NCBI GenBank assembly: GCA_029432795.1
Contig: JARNMJ010000003.1
Location: 1 to 64,000, forward strand
From: Pontiellaceae bacterium B12219
GTDB lineage: Bacteria > Verrucomicrobiota > Kiritimatiellia > Kiritimatiellales > Pontiellaceae
Direction: 5' to 3'
DNA: 64,000 nucleotides
Shown piece after piece: positions 8,552 to 17,985 of this stretch. The position numbers were made by a program, and so were the translations under genes. A model generated the notes under the pieces. The model saw only the letters and a program-made list of their open reading frames with translations. It did not search any database and was not told the origin of the DNA. Each line of letters begins with the position of its first letter. Position 1 is the stretch's first letter.

Positions 8552-8575
8552 TGGTGGAGGACGCGAGACTCGAAC
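8552..8575 (-). other. tRNA 3'-end fragment, candidate attachment site
   Basis: On the minus strand the sequence reads GTTCGAGT, then CTCGC, GTCCTCC, A and CCA. These correspond to the T-loop, 3' T-stem strand, 3' acceptor strand, discriminator base and CCA tail. The upstream bases do not form the matching 5' T-stem (GCGAG expected) or any tRNA body, so this is a fragment that breaks at the T-loop. Such fragments are left when an element integrates into a tRNA gene. The rest of this gene-poor stretch up to 8942 holds an inverted repeat and a terminator but no convincing gene. Confidence 0.6.
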
Positions 8576-8641
8576 ATGAAATACTCCATAAACCACATCT
8601 ACTCGCATCTTGCTTCATATGAATGAATTATAAACCTCCCG

Positions 8642-8677
8642 AAATGGCTTCAAAACTCCTGCCGCAGGAAGCCATTT
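8642..8677. repeat. Inverted repeat next to the tRNA fragment
   Basis: AAATGGCTTC and GAAGCCATTT are perfect 10-bp arms separated by 16 nt. No poly-T follows closely on the plus strand. It may be a recombinase or excisionase arm site near the presumed element end, or a weak terminator; the sequence alone does not decide. Confidence 0.4.
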
Positions 8678-8837
8678 AACCAAATTTCCTTTCTCCGTTT
8701 TCTCCGAAAGTTTTATGCGCTTCATCCGGTGACCAGATTACGCGTTTATAACTCGCCCCCTCCTCACGGAATGGCAAAGGATGCTGTTCAAGAAGCTGCA
8801 CATGTATCCCGCATCTCGTCATCGGATTTAAGCCGAA

Positions 8838-8882
8838 TAAAAAGGGGTAGAATCTGGCAAGTGATGCCCTAGATTCTACCCC
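8838..8882 (-). terminator. Terminator after the pump operon
   Basis: Twelve-base arms (GGGGTAGAATCT / AGATTCTACCCC) with an inner GGC/GCC pair form a long hairpin, and the minus strand continues with TTTTTATT. It lies about 60 nt past the stop of the His-rich lipoprotein gene and should end the CzcCBA-type operon. Confidence 0.75.
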
Positions 8883-8942
8883 TAGTTCGTTGATGATACG
8901 GATTACTCTTTGAATCAATAATCGATATAGTAACCTCTACTT

Positions 8943-9107
8943 TTAGTGATCATGTCCTGCGTGATCATCATGCGCTCCATGATCGTGTCCATCATGCTCG
9001 GAGTGTTCAGTTGCGGGCGCGGAGGGCTCACTCTTTTTTCCACACCCGGTCAGCGCCATTGCGCTAACGGCCAACATCGCCACCAACAATAATCTGAGTT
9101 TATTCAT
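8943..9107 (-). CDS. Small His-rich lipoprotein, 54 aa
   Basis: A short gene with AGGAT about 7 nt before its ATG. The signal (MNKLRLLLVAMLAV...) ends in lipobox ALTGC, lipidated Cys at residue 22. The mature part ends in a His/Asp-rich tail (HDGHDHGAHDDHAGHDH) that should bind several divalent metal ions. The same kind of His-rich run is in the adaptor of the pump encoded upstream. It is the last gene of that cluster before a terminator. I infer a periplasmic metal sponge or a chaperone that hands metal to the pump. No named family was recognised. Confidence 0.8.
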   Translation of the reverse strand: MNKLRLLLVAMLAVSAMALTGCGKKSEPSAPATEHSEHDGHDHGAHDDHAGHDH

Positions 9108-9224
9108 CTGCTTATCCTTATTTTATTTTAACCAATAGACCGAATGGCCCTTTTGCCATCACGGCATATTTATTACAATGAGAGGACGGACAGATAAGGA
9201 AATCCCACCTGTCCTCCTTCTTTT

Positions 9225-12200
9225 TTAGCCCTGTGCCCTTCGTTCTATGCGCCTTTCCACTAATTCATAAATTGCTGGTAGCACAAACAACGTCAGAAAC
9301 GTTGAGGTGGTTAATCCGAACACGACCACTGCCGCAAGCGGTCGTTGGACTTCTGCACCTGCTCCTTGTGATATTAGCAATGGAGTCAGGCCAAACAGCG
9401 TGGTTAGAGTAGTCATAATAACCGGTCTGAAGCGGATTAATCCTCCATTGATAACTGCATCGTGTATGCTTTGTCCTTCCTTCCGAAGATCATTGAAGTC
9501 AGTAAGCAGCACCATGGCGTCTTGCATCGCAATCCCGAACAGGGCAATGAAACCGATGGATGCCGGGACGGAGAGATATTGTCCCGTTACCCATAGCCCA
9601 ATGACTCCTCCGATCAGTGCCATCGGAACACACAGGATAATCATAGAGGCATGTCGCACGGAATGGAATGTGATCCATAGGAGGATGAAGATGAGCCCAA
9701 GTACGACGGGAACGATAATCATCAGCCTTTTCATAGCTCGTTGCTGTTGCTCGAACTGACCTCCGTATTCAATGAACACACCGGGCGGGACATCTACTTT
9801 TTCTGCCACGGTTGCTTTAATATCTGTGAGTACGGCACTAAGTGCGCGGTCACTAATATTTCCCTGCACAATCCAGCGACGCTGATTTTGTTCCCGGTTG
9901 ATTTGCAATGGCCCATCAACCTCCACGATGTCTGCCAGCTGATTCAGCCGAAGCAGCGCCCCGTCATCAGAACGAATGAACAGCTCAGCTAGTTGTTTGG
10001 GCGTTGATCTGAATTCCGGTGCAAGCCGAACATGGATGCCATAGCGCCGAGTATTACGATACAAGGTGCTGATCACCTCACCGCCTACAGCGGCTTCCAC
10101 CTGCTCCAGAACCTTTTCACCGGGCACATTATGCCGTGCTAATTCATCGTGATTCAGCACCACCTGAAACTGTGGTTGACCGAAGCTTTGCTCTATCGAC
10201 AAATCCACGAGCCCTTCTACACCCTCAAGGGCGGATCGCATGGATTCAGCGGTCTCCCGGATTTCATCCAGCTCTTCACCGTATACTTTGATGGCTAGCT
10301 GAGCTCTGGATCCAGATAACATTTCATCAAATATGTGTTGGATTGGCTGTGAGAAATTGACTTGCATTCCGGGATAATCTTTCAGGCGCTCTCGCAATTC
10401 GTCAACAATCCGAGGCTTTTCCTTGGGGTTGTCCAGCCCCACATGAATCATTGCAAAGTTGACAGGATGAGGATGGCCACCCGCCTCCGGTCGACCAATC
10501 ATTGCGACAGCATCCTTTATTCCCTCTACCTGCATGATTTCCGCATTCACCCGCTGGACCGTTCGCTCGGCTTCTTCCAACGCGATCGATGGGGCCATGC
10601 TTACGTCGATACTGATAGATCCTTCATCAAGCACGGGAATGAACTCAGTTCCAATACGTTGTAGAAAAAAACCAGATGCTGCTAGCAGCATGGCCAACAG
10701 TATAAAGACCAGCACTTTGGCTTTAAGTGCACCGCTGAGCATGGCGCGGTAGCCGTTTTTTAGTCCGCAGAAGAAACGGGACTCTTTGTAAGGCTTTTCA
10801 TTTAGAAGCCAGCTGGCCAACACGGGCGCGATAGCTAAGGCAAACACAATGGAGCCGCCAAGAGCCAACATGACAGTGTATGCCAAAGGCTTAAACATTT
10901 TTCCTTCGGTCGCCTCCATGGTAAGAACTGGAAGGAACACGACGATTACGATCATGATCGCAAAGGCAATCGGTCGACCGACCTCTTTCGTTGCATCATG
11001 AATCAATTTTAGCCGATCCGCTTTCTTTCCATGATTCAACCCGAGGAACCGGTGAATATTTTCGGTGACAACAATCGATCCATCCACCAACATGCCCAAG
11101 GCAATAGCGATTCCGCCCAATGACATAAGGTTCGCGGAAATACCGAAATGGTTCATACCAATAATGGCTACCAACGCGCAGAACGGCATCGCCAACGCAA
11201 CAATGGTGGCCGCACGGAAACAGCCTAGAAAGGCAAAGAGTACCACCAGCACCAGTATCATCCCCTGAAGTAGGGCGACATTTACGGTGCGGGTTGAATT
11301 ATTTACCAGATTAGCCTGTTCATAGTACGGAACTAGTTTTACGCCTTCCGGCAAATTGGCCTGAACTTCTTCAACCTTGGAATACAGATCAGTGATAACC
11401 TTGGATGCATTGGCTCCGAAAAGTTTCATCACCATGCCGGAAACGACTTCTTCATTTGTTCCCAATGTAACCATTCCTCGACGTAGTTCGTGACCATATT
11501 CCACTTCGGCTACATCATCAATCGAGATCGGAGTTCCATCGAATGTTTTGAGTGTAATTCCCCGGATATCATCCAAATCATTGAGGAACCCCACTCCTCG
11601 GACAAGGTGCTCTTCTGAATTAATCTGCAAATACTGCCCACCCACGTTCCGGTTGTTGGCTTGTACTGCGCTCATGACATCCTCAATAGCCAACCCGTAT
11701 TTGTGCAACAGGAAGGGATCGATTTGAATTTGATATTGAAGAACAAAACCGCCAGCGCTCAGGATGTCCGTCACACCATTTACGGTTTGTAATTGACGCT
11801 TTACCACCCAGTCATTGAGATCGCGCAGGTAAGTCAGTTTATCAAGCCCTTTCGTATCGGCTCCATCTTCCAGTTCCAGATAGTAGAGGAATATTTGCCC
11901 AAGCCCAGTTGAGATTGGGCCTAGCGAGGGAGGCTCATGCATGGCAGGCAGATCGGCGGCGGCAGACGCCAACCGTTCAGCAACCAACTGGCGGGCAAAA
12001 TAAATATCGGTATCGTCAGTAAAATAGACGTACACGACTGCCATACCAAAGGCGGAGGTCGATTTGACCAAGTTCACATCTGGCAAACCATTCATCGCGG
12101 TTTCTATCGGATACGTGATTAATTGCTCCACTTCTTCAGGAGCCATACCCTCGGCTTCAGCAAAAACTGGAACCACGATTGGTGAAATATCCGGAAACGC

Positions 12201-12311
12201 TTCGACATCCAGTTTCCGGTATTCGAACACGCCAAGCGCGATCACGCCGAGCAGCGCAATAAGCACGAGGCCTCTATTGTTAAGAACACTATTAATTATT
12301 TTTTCAATCAT
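9225..12311 (-). CDS. czcA: Heavy-metal RND efflux pump, CzcA/CusA family
   Basis: The inner-membrane proton antiporter of a three-part pump that moves metal ions from periplasm or cytoplasm to the outside. Its 1028 residues match the family length. Visible features are the N-terminal helix, family phrases such as EVEQLITYPIETAMNGLPDV, the TM4 signature with the proton-relay Asp (LGMLVDGSIVVTENI) and two large periplasmic domains between twelve helices. It lacks the MPTTM motif found in the second pump of this window, so it is less likely to be a copper/silver pump; zinc, cobalt, cadmium or nickel are possible. It follows its adaptor and channel genes in the same direction. Confidence 0.93.
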   Translation of the reverse strand: MIEKIINSVLNNRGLVLIALLGVIALGVFEYRKLDVEAFPDISPIVVPVFAEAEGMAPEEVEQLITYPIETAMNGLPDVNLVKSTSAFGMAVVYVYFTDDTDIYFARQLVAERLASAAADLPAMHEPPSLGPISTGLGQIFLYYLELEDGADTKGLDKLTYLRDLNDWVVKRQLQTVNGVTDILSAGGFVLQYQIQIDPFLLHKYGLAIEDVMSAVQANNRNVGGQYLQINSEEHLVRGVGFLNDLDDIRGITLKTFDGTPISIDDVAEVEYGHELRRGMVTLGTNEEVVSGMVMKLFGANASKVITDLYSKVEEVQANLPEGVKLVPYYEQANLVNNSTRTVNVALLQGMILVLVVLFAFLGCFRAATIVALAMPFCALVAIIGMNHFGISANLMSLGGIAIALGMLVDGSIVVTENIHRFLGLNHGKKADRLKLIHDATKEVGRPIAFAIMIVIVVFLPVLTMEATEGKMFKPLAYTVMLALGGSIVFALAIAPVLASWLLNEKPYKESRFFCGLKNGYRAMLSGALKAKVLVFILLAMLLAASGFFLQRIGTEFIPVLDEGSISIDVSMAPSIALEEAERTVQRVNAEIMQVEGIKDAVAMIGRPEAGGHPHPVNFAMIHVGLDNPKEKPRIVDELRERLKDYPGMQVNFSQPIQHIFDEMLSGSRAQLAIKVYGEELDEIRETAESMRSALEGVEGLVDLSIEQSFGQPQFQVVLNHDELARHNVPGEKVLEQVEAAVGGEVISTLYRNTRRYGIHVRLAPEFRSTPKQLAELFIRSDDGALLRLNQLADIVEVDGPLQINREQNQRRWIVQGNISDRALSAVLTDIKATVAEKVDVPPGVFIEYGGQFEQQQRAMKRLMIIVPVVLGLIFILLWITFHSVRHASMIILCVPMALIGGVIGLWVTGQYLSVPASIGFIALFGIAMQDAMVLLTDFNDLRKEGQSIHDAVINGGLIRFRPVIMTTLTTLFGLTPLLISQGAGAEVQRPLAAVVVFGLTTSTFLTLFVLPAIYELVERRIERRAQG

Positions 12312-12343
12312 TGAGAAATCTCCATTTAACAGTCAAAAATAAC

Positions 12344-13411
12344 TTAATGTCCATGCCCTGCATGAGGATCCATTCCGCTGGTAACCATCTGCGCTTTAAG
12401 GGCAAAAGCACCGACAGCGACATATCGATCATTCGGCTTTAGACCGCCGCGAATTTCGATGCTTAAGTCATCTTCCGTTCCTGTTTGAACGGGCGTTGCA
12501 ACAAAGCCATGTTCACTTGGCGTAAAGATTACAGATTCACCCTCAATACGCTGTATTGCTTCGCGCGGGACCACCACACGGGCATTGACCTGCTTCACCA
12601 CAATTTCAGCCCGCACAAAAGCCCCCGGTTTGAAATCTTCAGTAGCGCCTTCTAGTACACAGCGTGCAGTGAGTGTACGAGTTTCGTGCGAAACAATCGG
12701 ACTGACGTACTTAATTTTACCTTTGGCTGTGTGGCCATCGTGCGCAACAAACGTAACGACGGTGTTCTTTTGAACTAAATGCTGATATTCTGGAAAAATA
12801 CTAATATCCGCCCAGACTGATGAGAGATCAGCGACTTTATATAGAACCGAGTCCTCCCCAGCGGTTTCACCAACTGCAAGATCTTTACTAATGATGGTTC
12901 CATTCTGCGGAGCCGAGACTGTATATACGGCCATGGTTTCTCGGTTTTCCAAAGAAGCCAGCACATCACCCTTTTTAACGGTATCTCCAATTTCCGCAAA
13001 TACCTGTCGGACTATGCTAGGATAACGGGGCGATACAGAAGCCGACCGATCCCGGTTCAGCTTGATCTCTGCGGGAAATATGGATGAAAGCGCAACGGTT
13101 CCTCCTTGAGCCTCAAGAATCTTAAGCCCCAACTTCGTGATCATTTCCTCAGAAAGTTCAATGCCCCCTGCCGCTTGATCCCCGTGATCATGCCCCTCAT
13201 GATCATCGTGAGCTTCTTCGCCACTAGAGCCATCGTCATGGCCTTCGTGATCATCATGACCGGCCCCTTCGGCACCGTTGTCATGACCTTCATGACCGCT
13301 TTGTGCAGGAGCAGCTTTTTTTGCATGGTCGTGCCCTGAATGATCTTCTTGCTGTGCCTGAACGTAGGCAACGATAGTTAAAAAAAGAAAGATTGAATAA
13401 ATTTTTTTCAT
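12344..13411 (-). CDS. Pump adaptor, CzcB type, with His-rich N-terminal region
   Basis: The periplasmic membrane-fusion protein of the pump. After a signal peptide (MKKIYSIFLFLTIVAYVQA) comes a region of about 65 residues packed with His, Asp and Gly, with repeated units such as DDHEGHD, likely to bind metal. Then follow a lipoyl domain (VFAEIGDTVKKGDVLASLE ... SAPQNGTIISKDLAVGE), a short hairpin, a beta-barrel and a membrane-proximal domain. The C terminus (DPHAGHGH) is also His-rich. The long His region is like that of CzcB relatives and favours Zn/Co/Cd/Ni over Cu(I). Confidence 0.92.
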   Translation of the reverse strand: MKKIYSIFLFLTIVAYVQAQQEDHSGHDHAKKAAPAQSGHEGHDNGAEGAGHDDHEGHDDGSSGEEAHDDHEGHDHGDQAAGGIELSEEMITKLGLKILEAQGGTVALSSIFPAEIKLNRDRSASVSPRYPSIVRQVFAEIGDTVKKGDVLASLENRETMAVYTVSAPQNGTIISKDLAVGETAGEDSVLYKVADLSSVWADISIFPEYQHLVQKNTVVTFVAHDGHTAKGKIKYVSPIVSHETRTLTARCVLEGATEDFKPGAFVRAEIVVKQVNARVVVPREAIQRIEGESVIFTPSEHGFVATPVQTGTEDDLSIEIRGGLKPNDRYVAVGAFALKAQMVTSGMDPHAGHGH

Positions 13412-13424
13412 AGTGTTCTCCTTA

Positions 13425-14633
13425 TTACTCGGAAATATATTTTGTCATTTCTGCCAGAGCCAAACGGGCTTCCAGCAAGGATTCGATATAGCGGATGTTT
13501 GTTTCGGTTAAATGCTGCTGGGCTATAATAACTTCAAGTGCGGAATACCGACCTGCTGCATAGCCATCCCTGCTCAGTTCATAGCCCTTTGCGGCTTGTG
13601 GCAGAAGTTTATCACGATAGCGACTCGCTTGAATCGAAGCGCTTTCATACATAACCATTACGCGGGTAAGATCTTGCTGAAGGTCTCGTTGTAACCGCTC
13701 TCTCTCAGCAGAGAGGGCATCCGCTCGCAACATAGAAGAGGCGCTTTCATATTTTCCCCGTTTCACAAAAGGCAAAGGAATGGATGCTCCAACAACAAAT
13801 GATTGTACATCTCCCTCCGCTTGATATCTCACTCCAGCCCCCAATGTAAGATCTGGAATACTCTGAGTGCGGGCAAGTTTGGCCTCAGCACGGGCCTGTT
13901 CTTCCAGCGATTGAAAACGTTGCAGTGCTGGATAGGATGTTCCAATGGAGACCGTTTGCGCATCATCCAATTGGTGATAAAAATCGCCAGTGGGATGGCC
14001 AAGATCTGAAAAGGGTACTCCGAGCAAAGAGGCCAAGCTCTTCAAGGCCCCCTCCAACTGTTTTTCAATGGCTATTGTGGCCAATTGAGCCTCTTCATAC
14101 CGGGAATCGGCCTGTAGGGTGTCCAGCTCCGATGCTCCGCCCGCCTCGTACCGCTTTGTGGCCGTTTCGGAAAACCCACGAGCCAATACTTCCTGAGCTT
14201 TCCTGACTTTGGAAATTTCCTGAAGGGCGAGAACCCGTGTGAATTCTGAACGCACCATGGCGTCGAATTCACGTTCGGTTAACTGAATGGTTTGCTCCGC
14301 GGCATTTAAGCCATAGCGGGCAACATCCTTGGCCTTTCCTATTCTCCCGGAAAGCGGGAATTCCTGTGAAATACCCAGGGTATATTCGCCACGATTCTTG
14401 CCCAGATTGTCTCCGCCGACATTTTCGGCTTCGAATCCTAGTTCCGGATTGTGCCAAAGCCCGGCGGCTCGAATATCCTGTCCCGCAGCCTGAGCCTGGG
14501 CCCGGGCAGCCCTAAGCTCGGGGGATTGTTTTCGGGCAAGCGCCAGCGCCTGCTCCATTGTTAAACTTCCGGGCTCAGCGAACCCGCTTGCGGCATACAA
14601 CATGCCCACACATAAAATTATCTTACTTTTCAT
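13425..14633 (-). CDS. Outer-membrane channel, TolC/CzcC family
   Basis: A 402-residue outer-membrane efflux protein. It has a signal peptide ending in GFAEP and two TolC repeats rich in Ala/Gln/Glu heptads, with family phrases such as MEQALALARKQSPELRAARAQAQAAGQD and IGISQEFPLSGRIGKA-like strands (here LGISQEFPLSGRIGKA). It should form the trimeric channel for the adaptor and RND protein encoded after it, with 13- and 32-nt gaps. The ribosome site AGGAG is 5 nt before the ATG. Confidence 0.9.
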   Translation of the reverse strand: MKSKIILCVGMLYAASGFAEPGSLTMEQALALARKQSPELRAARAQAQAAGQDIRAAGLWHNPELGFEAENVGGDNLGKNRGEYTLGISQEFPLSGRIGKAKDVARYGLNAAEQTIQLTEREFDAMVRSEFTRVLALQEISKVRKAQEVLARGFSETATKRYEAGGASELDTLQADSRYEEAQLATIAIEKQLEGALKSLASLLGVPFSDLGHPTGDFYHQLDDAQTVSIGTSYPALQRFQSLEEQARAEAKLARTQSIPDLTLGAGVRYQAEGDVQSFVVGASIPLPFVKRGKYESASSMLRADALSAERERLQRDLQQDLTRVMVMYESASIQASRYRDKLLPQAAKGYELSRDGYAAGRYSALEVIIAQQHLTETNIRYIESLLEARLALAEMTKYISE

Positions 14634-14665
14634 TTATCACTCCTGATTGATTTCCAATATTCGGA

Positions 14666-14687
14666 ACTGCGGAGCTATACCCGCAGT
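14666..14687. promoter_or_regulatory. Inverted repeat upstream of the channel gene
   Basis: ACTGCGG and CCGCAGT (7-bp arms, 8-nt loop) lie 33 nt before the channel start, in the gap after the small Cys/His-rich gene. There is no T run, so it is more likely an operator or mRNA stem than a terminator. Function not known. Confidence 0.4.
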
Positions 14688-14729
14688 AACACCTCTAAAA
14701 GAGACTAAGTAATCGCCTTTAAGACAAAA

Positions 14730-15089
14730 TCAAATCAGGAGTCTAATAGTCTTAAGAACCGCAAGAATGCCAGAGACCAACGGAGGGGGATTAATCTTGA
14801 GTTGTTCGCTACGGGGCGGCCATGCCATGACAACATCCGCAGCAGGCTGTTCTGCAATACTGGAAGAAACTTCTGATCTCTCACGCTCCAGATTCAGATC
14901 GTCTAAACAGGATGCATCATTGCACGAATGACATTCACAGGGAGCACATGAAACAGCACAAAGCCCCGCAACCTCATCATGCTGATGACCTGTATGCACT
15001 TCCCCATGCCCACAAGGCGAAAAACTCACCGTGAGAGTTATCAAAAGTAAAATGTGCATAAACAAACGCATAACTTTAAACCAGACCAA
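14730..15089 (-). CDS. Small exported Cys/His-rich protein
   Basis: About 112-119 residues. The start is uncertain: a TTG with a very close AAGGA, or the ATG 18 nt downstream that begins MRLFMHILLLITLTVSF, a normal signal peptide. The mature part has a dense metal-ligand patch (CGHGEVHTGHQHD, CAVSCAPCECHSC) and then a non-descript tail. I do not recognise a family. It sits between the P-type ATPase and pump genes on the same strand, so a periplasmic metal-binding role is inferred. Confidence 0.65.
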   Translation of the reverse strand: MVWFKVMRLFMHILLLITLTVSFSPCGHGEVHTGHQHDEVAGLCAVSCAPCECHSCNDASCLDDLNLERERSEVSSSIAEQPAADVVMAWPPRSEQLKINPPPLVSGILAVLKTIRLLI

Positions 15090-15124
15090 TTCCTTGGGTA
15101 TTCGTTCCGTAATAATTCATATCT

Positions 15125-17308
15125 TCATTTCGCGAGTGAACCTGAGCTTCTTCCAAGTAATCGCAAGCTATTCCCGATTACCAGCAACGATGCGCCCATG
15201 TCCGCTGCAATCGCCATCCAGAGGGTCGCCACATTGGCTACGGCCAGCCCCATGAACACTAACTTCAGTCCAAGGGCAAATATGATGTTTTGACGAATGA
15301 TATTCAGCGTTCTCTGGGCATGCAGGATGAGCCATGGAATGCGGGTGAGGTCGTCGGACATCAGGGCAATGTCTGCCGTTTCAATCGCTGCATCCGCTCC
15401 AGCTGCGCCCATGGCAATCCCAAGACTGGCAGCAGCTAGAGCTGGCGCATCGTTGATACCGTCGCCGACCATGGCCACATCTCCATATTGCTGAACCAGT
15501 CCTTCGACCGTCTTTAACTTGTCCTCCGGCAACAGTTCAGCCTGAACTTCATCCAGCCCCACTGTTTTGGCTATGGCATCGGCAGTGCCTTGATTATCAC
15601 CGGTAAGCATCACCACATGTTGAAGACCGACTGCTTTGAGTCCTTTCACGACCTCGGCGGCATGTTCACGAATCGTATCGGCGATACTAATGAGCCCACA
15701 CACATGCTCATCGTTACCGATAACCACAATCGAATGACCAGCATCTTCCATTGATTCGATTTGCTGATGGAGCTCTGGGCTTTCCATATTCTTTTCGTGC
15801 AGAAGGCGGTGGCTACCTAGCCAGAAGGCGCGTCCATGAATGATTGCTGATGCCCCTTTACCTTTGATTGCCTGAAAATCTTCTGCCGGAGGAACATTAA
15901 TTCCCTCCTTCTTCGCCAAACGCAATATGGCCCGTGCCAGCGGATGGTCGCTATGCACTTCCATAGCGGCGGCCCGTTCCAGTAGTTCGTTGCGCGTATG
16001 GTTATTGAGCGGAACGATCTCCTGGACCTCGGGCTTACCGTGCGTGATGGTTCCGGTTTTATCCAGCGCAATGGCTTTAAGACGTCCGGCTGCCTCCAGA
16101 TAGGCACCGCCCTTAATCAATACACCTGCACGGGCAGATGACGCCAACGCAGCCACTATACTGACGGGTGTGGAAATCACAAGAGCGCACGGACAGGCAA
16201 TCACTAGAATGACCAATGCCTGATAGAACCACGCCCCCCATGCACCACTAAACAAGACCGGGGGAACGAGGGCAATGAGCACGGCCAGTATAATCATCGT
16301 CGGAGTGTAGTAGCGGGCAAATTTTTCTACCCATTGCTCCGATGGGGCACGGCGGGATTGGGCTTCTTCAACCATACGAATGATTTGTGATATGGTTGTC
16401 TCACTGGCAGGTTTAGACGAGCGGAACTCAACGGAACCATCTTCATTCACCGTTCCCGCATAGACCTCGTCTCCCAGCTGTTTTTCCACCGGCATGGATT
16501 CGCCGGTGATGGGAGCCTGATTGACGGTCGTACTTCCTTTACTGATGACCCCGTCTAGCGGAAATTTTTCACCCGGACGCACAAGCACTGTCACACCGAC
16601 GGGCACATCGGTAATGGATTTTTCCATGATGTCTCCATCGCAAGGGCAGATATAGCGGGCGGTGGCAGGCGTAAGATCCATCAAAGCCTGAATAGCCCGG
16701 CGGGCACGACCCACGCTCCAAGATTCTAACAGCAGGGAAAATGAAAACAGGAACGCCACAGCAGCAGCCTCAAACCATTCACCGATCAGCATAGCACCGA
16801 TGACTGCAATGCTCATCAAAAGATTCATATCCGCTCTGCGCCTGCGCACGGCACTGATTGCCTTTGGCAAGACATACCATCCCCCGGCTATGACCGCACC
16901 AAGGTAGGAGAAAATACTGACCACCGGAATACTATGAGGCTCAGTACCTTCTCCTCCGGCCAATGCGTCGAGCAGGCTTTTGTGAAGAAACGCATGCAGG
17001 GCAAATCCAAAGAAAGCAAGAGCACCACTGAGGATGCACATGATCTTGCGCCCATATTGTTGCCAGAAGCCTTGATCAGGCTCGATACCGGGTTGATATG
17101 GTTGCGCCTTCATCCCGGCCTGAGAGACCGCCGCGATGACCTCTTCTTCAGCGGTGGTGGCATCAGAGTAGGTAACCGTCATGGTTCCATTTAGCAGGTT
17201 AAAGTCAAGTTGATCGACTCCCCCCAGCTTACCAACGGTCGCTTTAAGCGCGCTTACTTCCTCCGCACAATCCAATCCGGTGATTTTCAACGTTAACACA
17301 TTCATCAC
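15125..17308 (-). CDS. P-type metal-transporting ATPase, Zn/Cd/Pb type
   Basis: A P1B ATPase that exports metal from the cytoplasm. It begins with a small ferredoxin-like domain whose metal loop has one Cys (LDCAEEV) instead of CxxC. It has the TGES actuator motif, the intramembrane CPC (ACPCALVIS), the phosphorylated DKTGT, the SDHPLA motif and GDGINDAPAL. The last helices contain GLKLVFM and ADMGAS, the Lys and Asp typical of the P1B-2 class (ZntA/CadA), so Zn, Cd or Pb is the likely substrate rather than Cu. Length 727 is usual. It lies between small exported metal-binding protein genes. Confidence 0.92.
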   Translation of the reverse strand: MMNVLTLKITGLDCAEEVSALKATVGKLGGVDQLDFNLLNGTMTVTYSDATTAEEEVIAAVSQAGMKAQPYQPGIEPDQGFWQQYGRKIMCILSGALAFFGFALHAFLHKSLLDALAGGEGTEPHSIPVVSIFSYLGAVIAGGWYVLPKAISAVRRRRADMNLLMSIAVIGAMLIGEWFEAAAVAFLFSFSLLLESWSVGRARRAIQALMDLTPATARYICPCDGDIMEKSITDVPVGVTVLVRPGEKFPLDGVISKGSTTVNQAPITGESMPVEKQLGDEVYAGTVNEDGSVEFRSSKPASETTISQIIRMVEEAQSRRAPSEQWVEKFARYYTPTMIILAVLIALVPPVLFSGAWGAWFYQALVILVIACPCALVISTPVSIVAALASSARAGVLIKGGAYLEAAGRLKAIALDKTGTITHGKPEVQEIVPLNNHTRNELLERAAAMEVHSDHPLARAILRLAKKEGINVPPAEDFQAIKGKGASAIIHGRAFWLGSHRLLHEKNMESPELHQQIESMEDAGHSIVVIGNDEHVCGLISIADTIREHAAEVVKGLKAVGLQHVVMLTGDNQGTADAIAKTVGLDEVQAELLPEDKLKTVEGLVQQYGDVAMVGDGINDAPALAAASLGIAMGAAGADAAIETADIALMSDDLTRIPWLILHAQRTLNIIRQNIIFALGLKLVFMGLAVANVATLWMAIAADMGASLLVIGNSLRLLGRSSGSLAK

Positions 17309-17336
17309 TATTGACCTCTGTTCTTTATGTAATGCT

Positions 17337-17747
17337 TCAAGAACACTTGCTGGAAGTCGCTTTATGATGCTTCATAACAACCTCCGTAATAGTCGAATCA
17401 GTTGCGGGAATGGAAAGCTTAAACCTTGGTCGGTGAGAACTTTTTCTCATGAATACTTTTTTATTTGGCTCAACGATAAACGTTTTTACCACAGTACCGT
17501 CAGCTCCAAGTAGGCTGACATGCACATGTCCAACGGTTCTGGCTGTCCAGTTTTTAGGCCGCAGAATCCCTGAAATCTTTATCTCGCCAGCTTTTTGAAT
17601 TGCAGAGGCATTGGTAATTCGAACCGTTCTGTCGGGATTGATGTTTACGTCGATCTTTATTTTTTCTGAATCTTGATGATTGGATGCAATTGCAGTGTTC
17701 AGTGCGAGAAGAGACGCGAATGCTATAACTAAATAATTCTTGTACAT
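17337..17747 (-). CDS. Exported protein of unknown function
   Basis: 136 residues with a signal peptide (MYKNYLVIAFASLLALNTAIA) and a beta-rich, basic mature part with a Lys/His/Cys end (MKHHKATSSKCS). It resembles small single-domain secreted Ig-like proteins in its pattern, but no family is recognised. It lies 28 nt before the P-type ATPase gene and is probably transcribed with it. The 238 nt upstream hold no gene that I can support. Confidence 0.65.
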   Translation of the reverse strand: MYKNYLVIAFASLLALNTAIASNHQDSEKIKIDVNINPDRTVRITNASAIQKAGEIKISGILRPKNWTARTVGHVHVSLLGADGTVVKTFIVEPNKKVFMRKSSHRPRFKLSIPATDSTITEVVMKHHKATSSKCS

Positions 17748-17985
17748 GATTAAACTCCGTTTGTTTCATTATTTTCGACTCTAGAACCGGAATTGATGTT
17801 CAGGTTGACCGGATGATATTCTCAGCGCTTATTTCTGCTTGAATGCTGAAGTTCAGAGTCTTCGGTAAGATTGTGTGATGGGGAAGGAAGAGTTGTTATT
17901 CACTCTTCAACTACTGGACTGATTTCCATTCAGGTGATTGAAAGCATAAAGCTTCGATGCATGGGGAAAAATCAGCCGATGTGTA

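Noticed and set aside
8552-8575. A complete tRNA or tmRNA gene
   Set aside because: Only the T-loop to CCA part is present; the upstream sequence cannot form the T-stem, anticodon arm or 5' acceptor strand.
8676-8918. 80-codon minus-strand frame
   Set aside because: Its start lies across the terminator hairpin at 8838-8882, it has no ribosome site, and the protein resembles nothing I know.
9108-9224. Terminator between the CzcA-like pump gene and the small His-rich lipoprotein gene
   Set aside because: A GAGGAC/GTCCTC repeat exists, but the loop is long and there is no T run. I do not list it.
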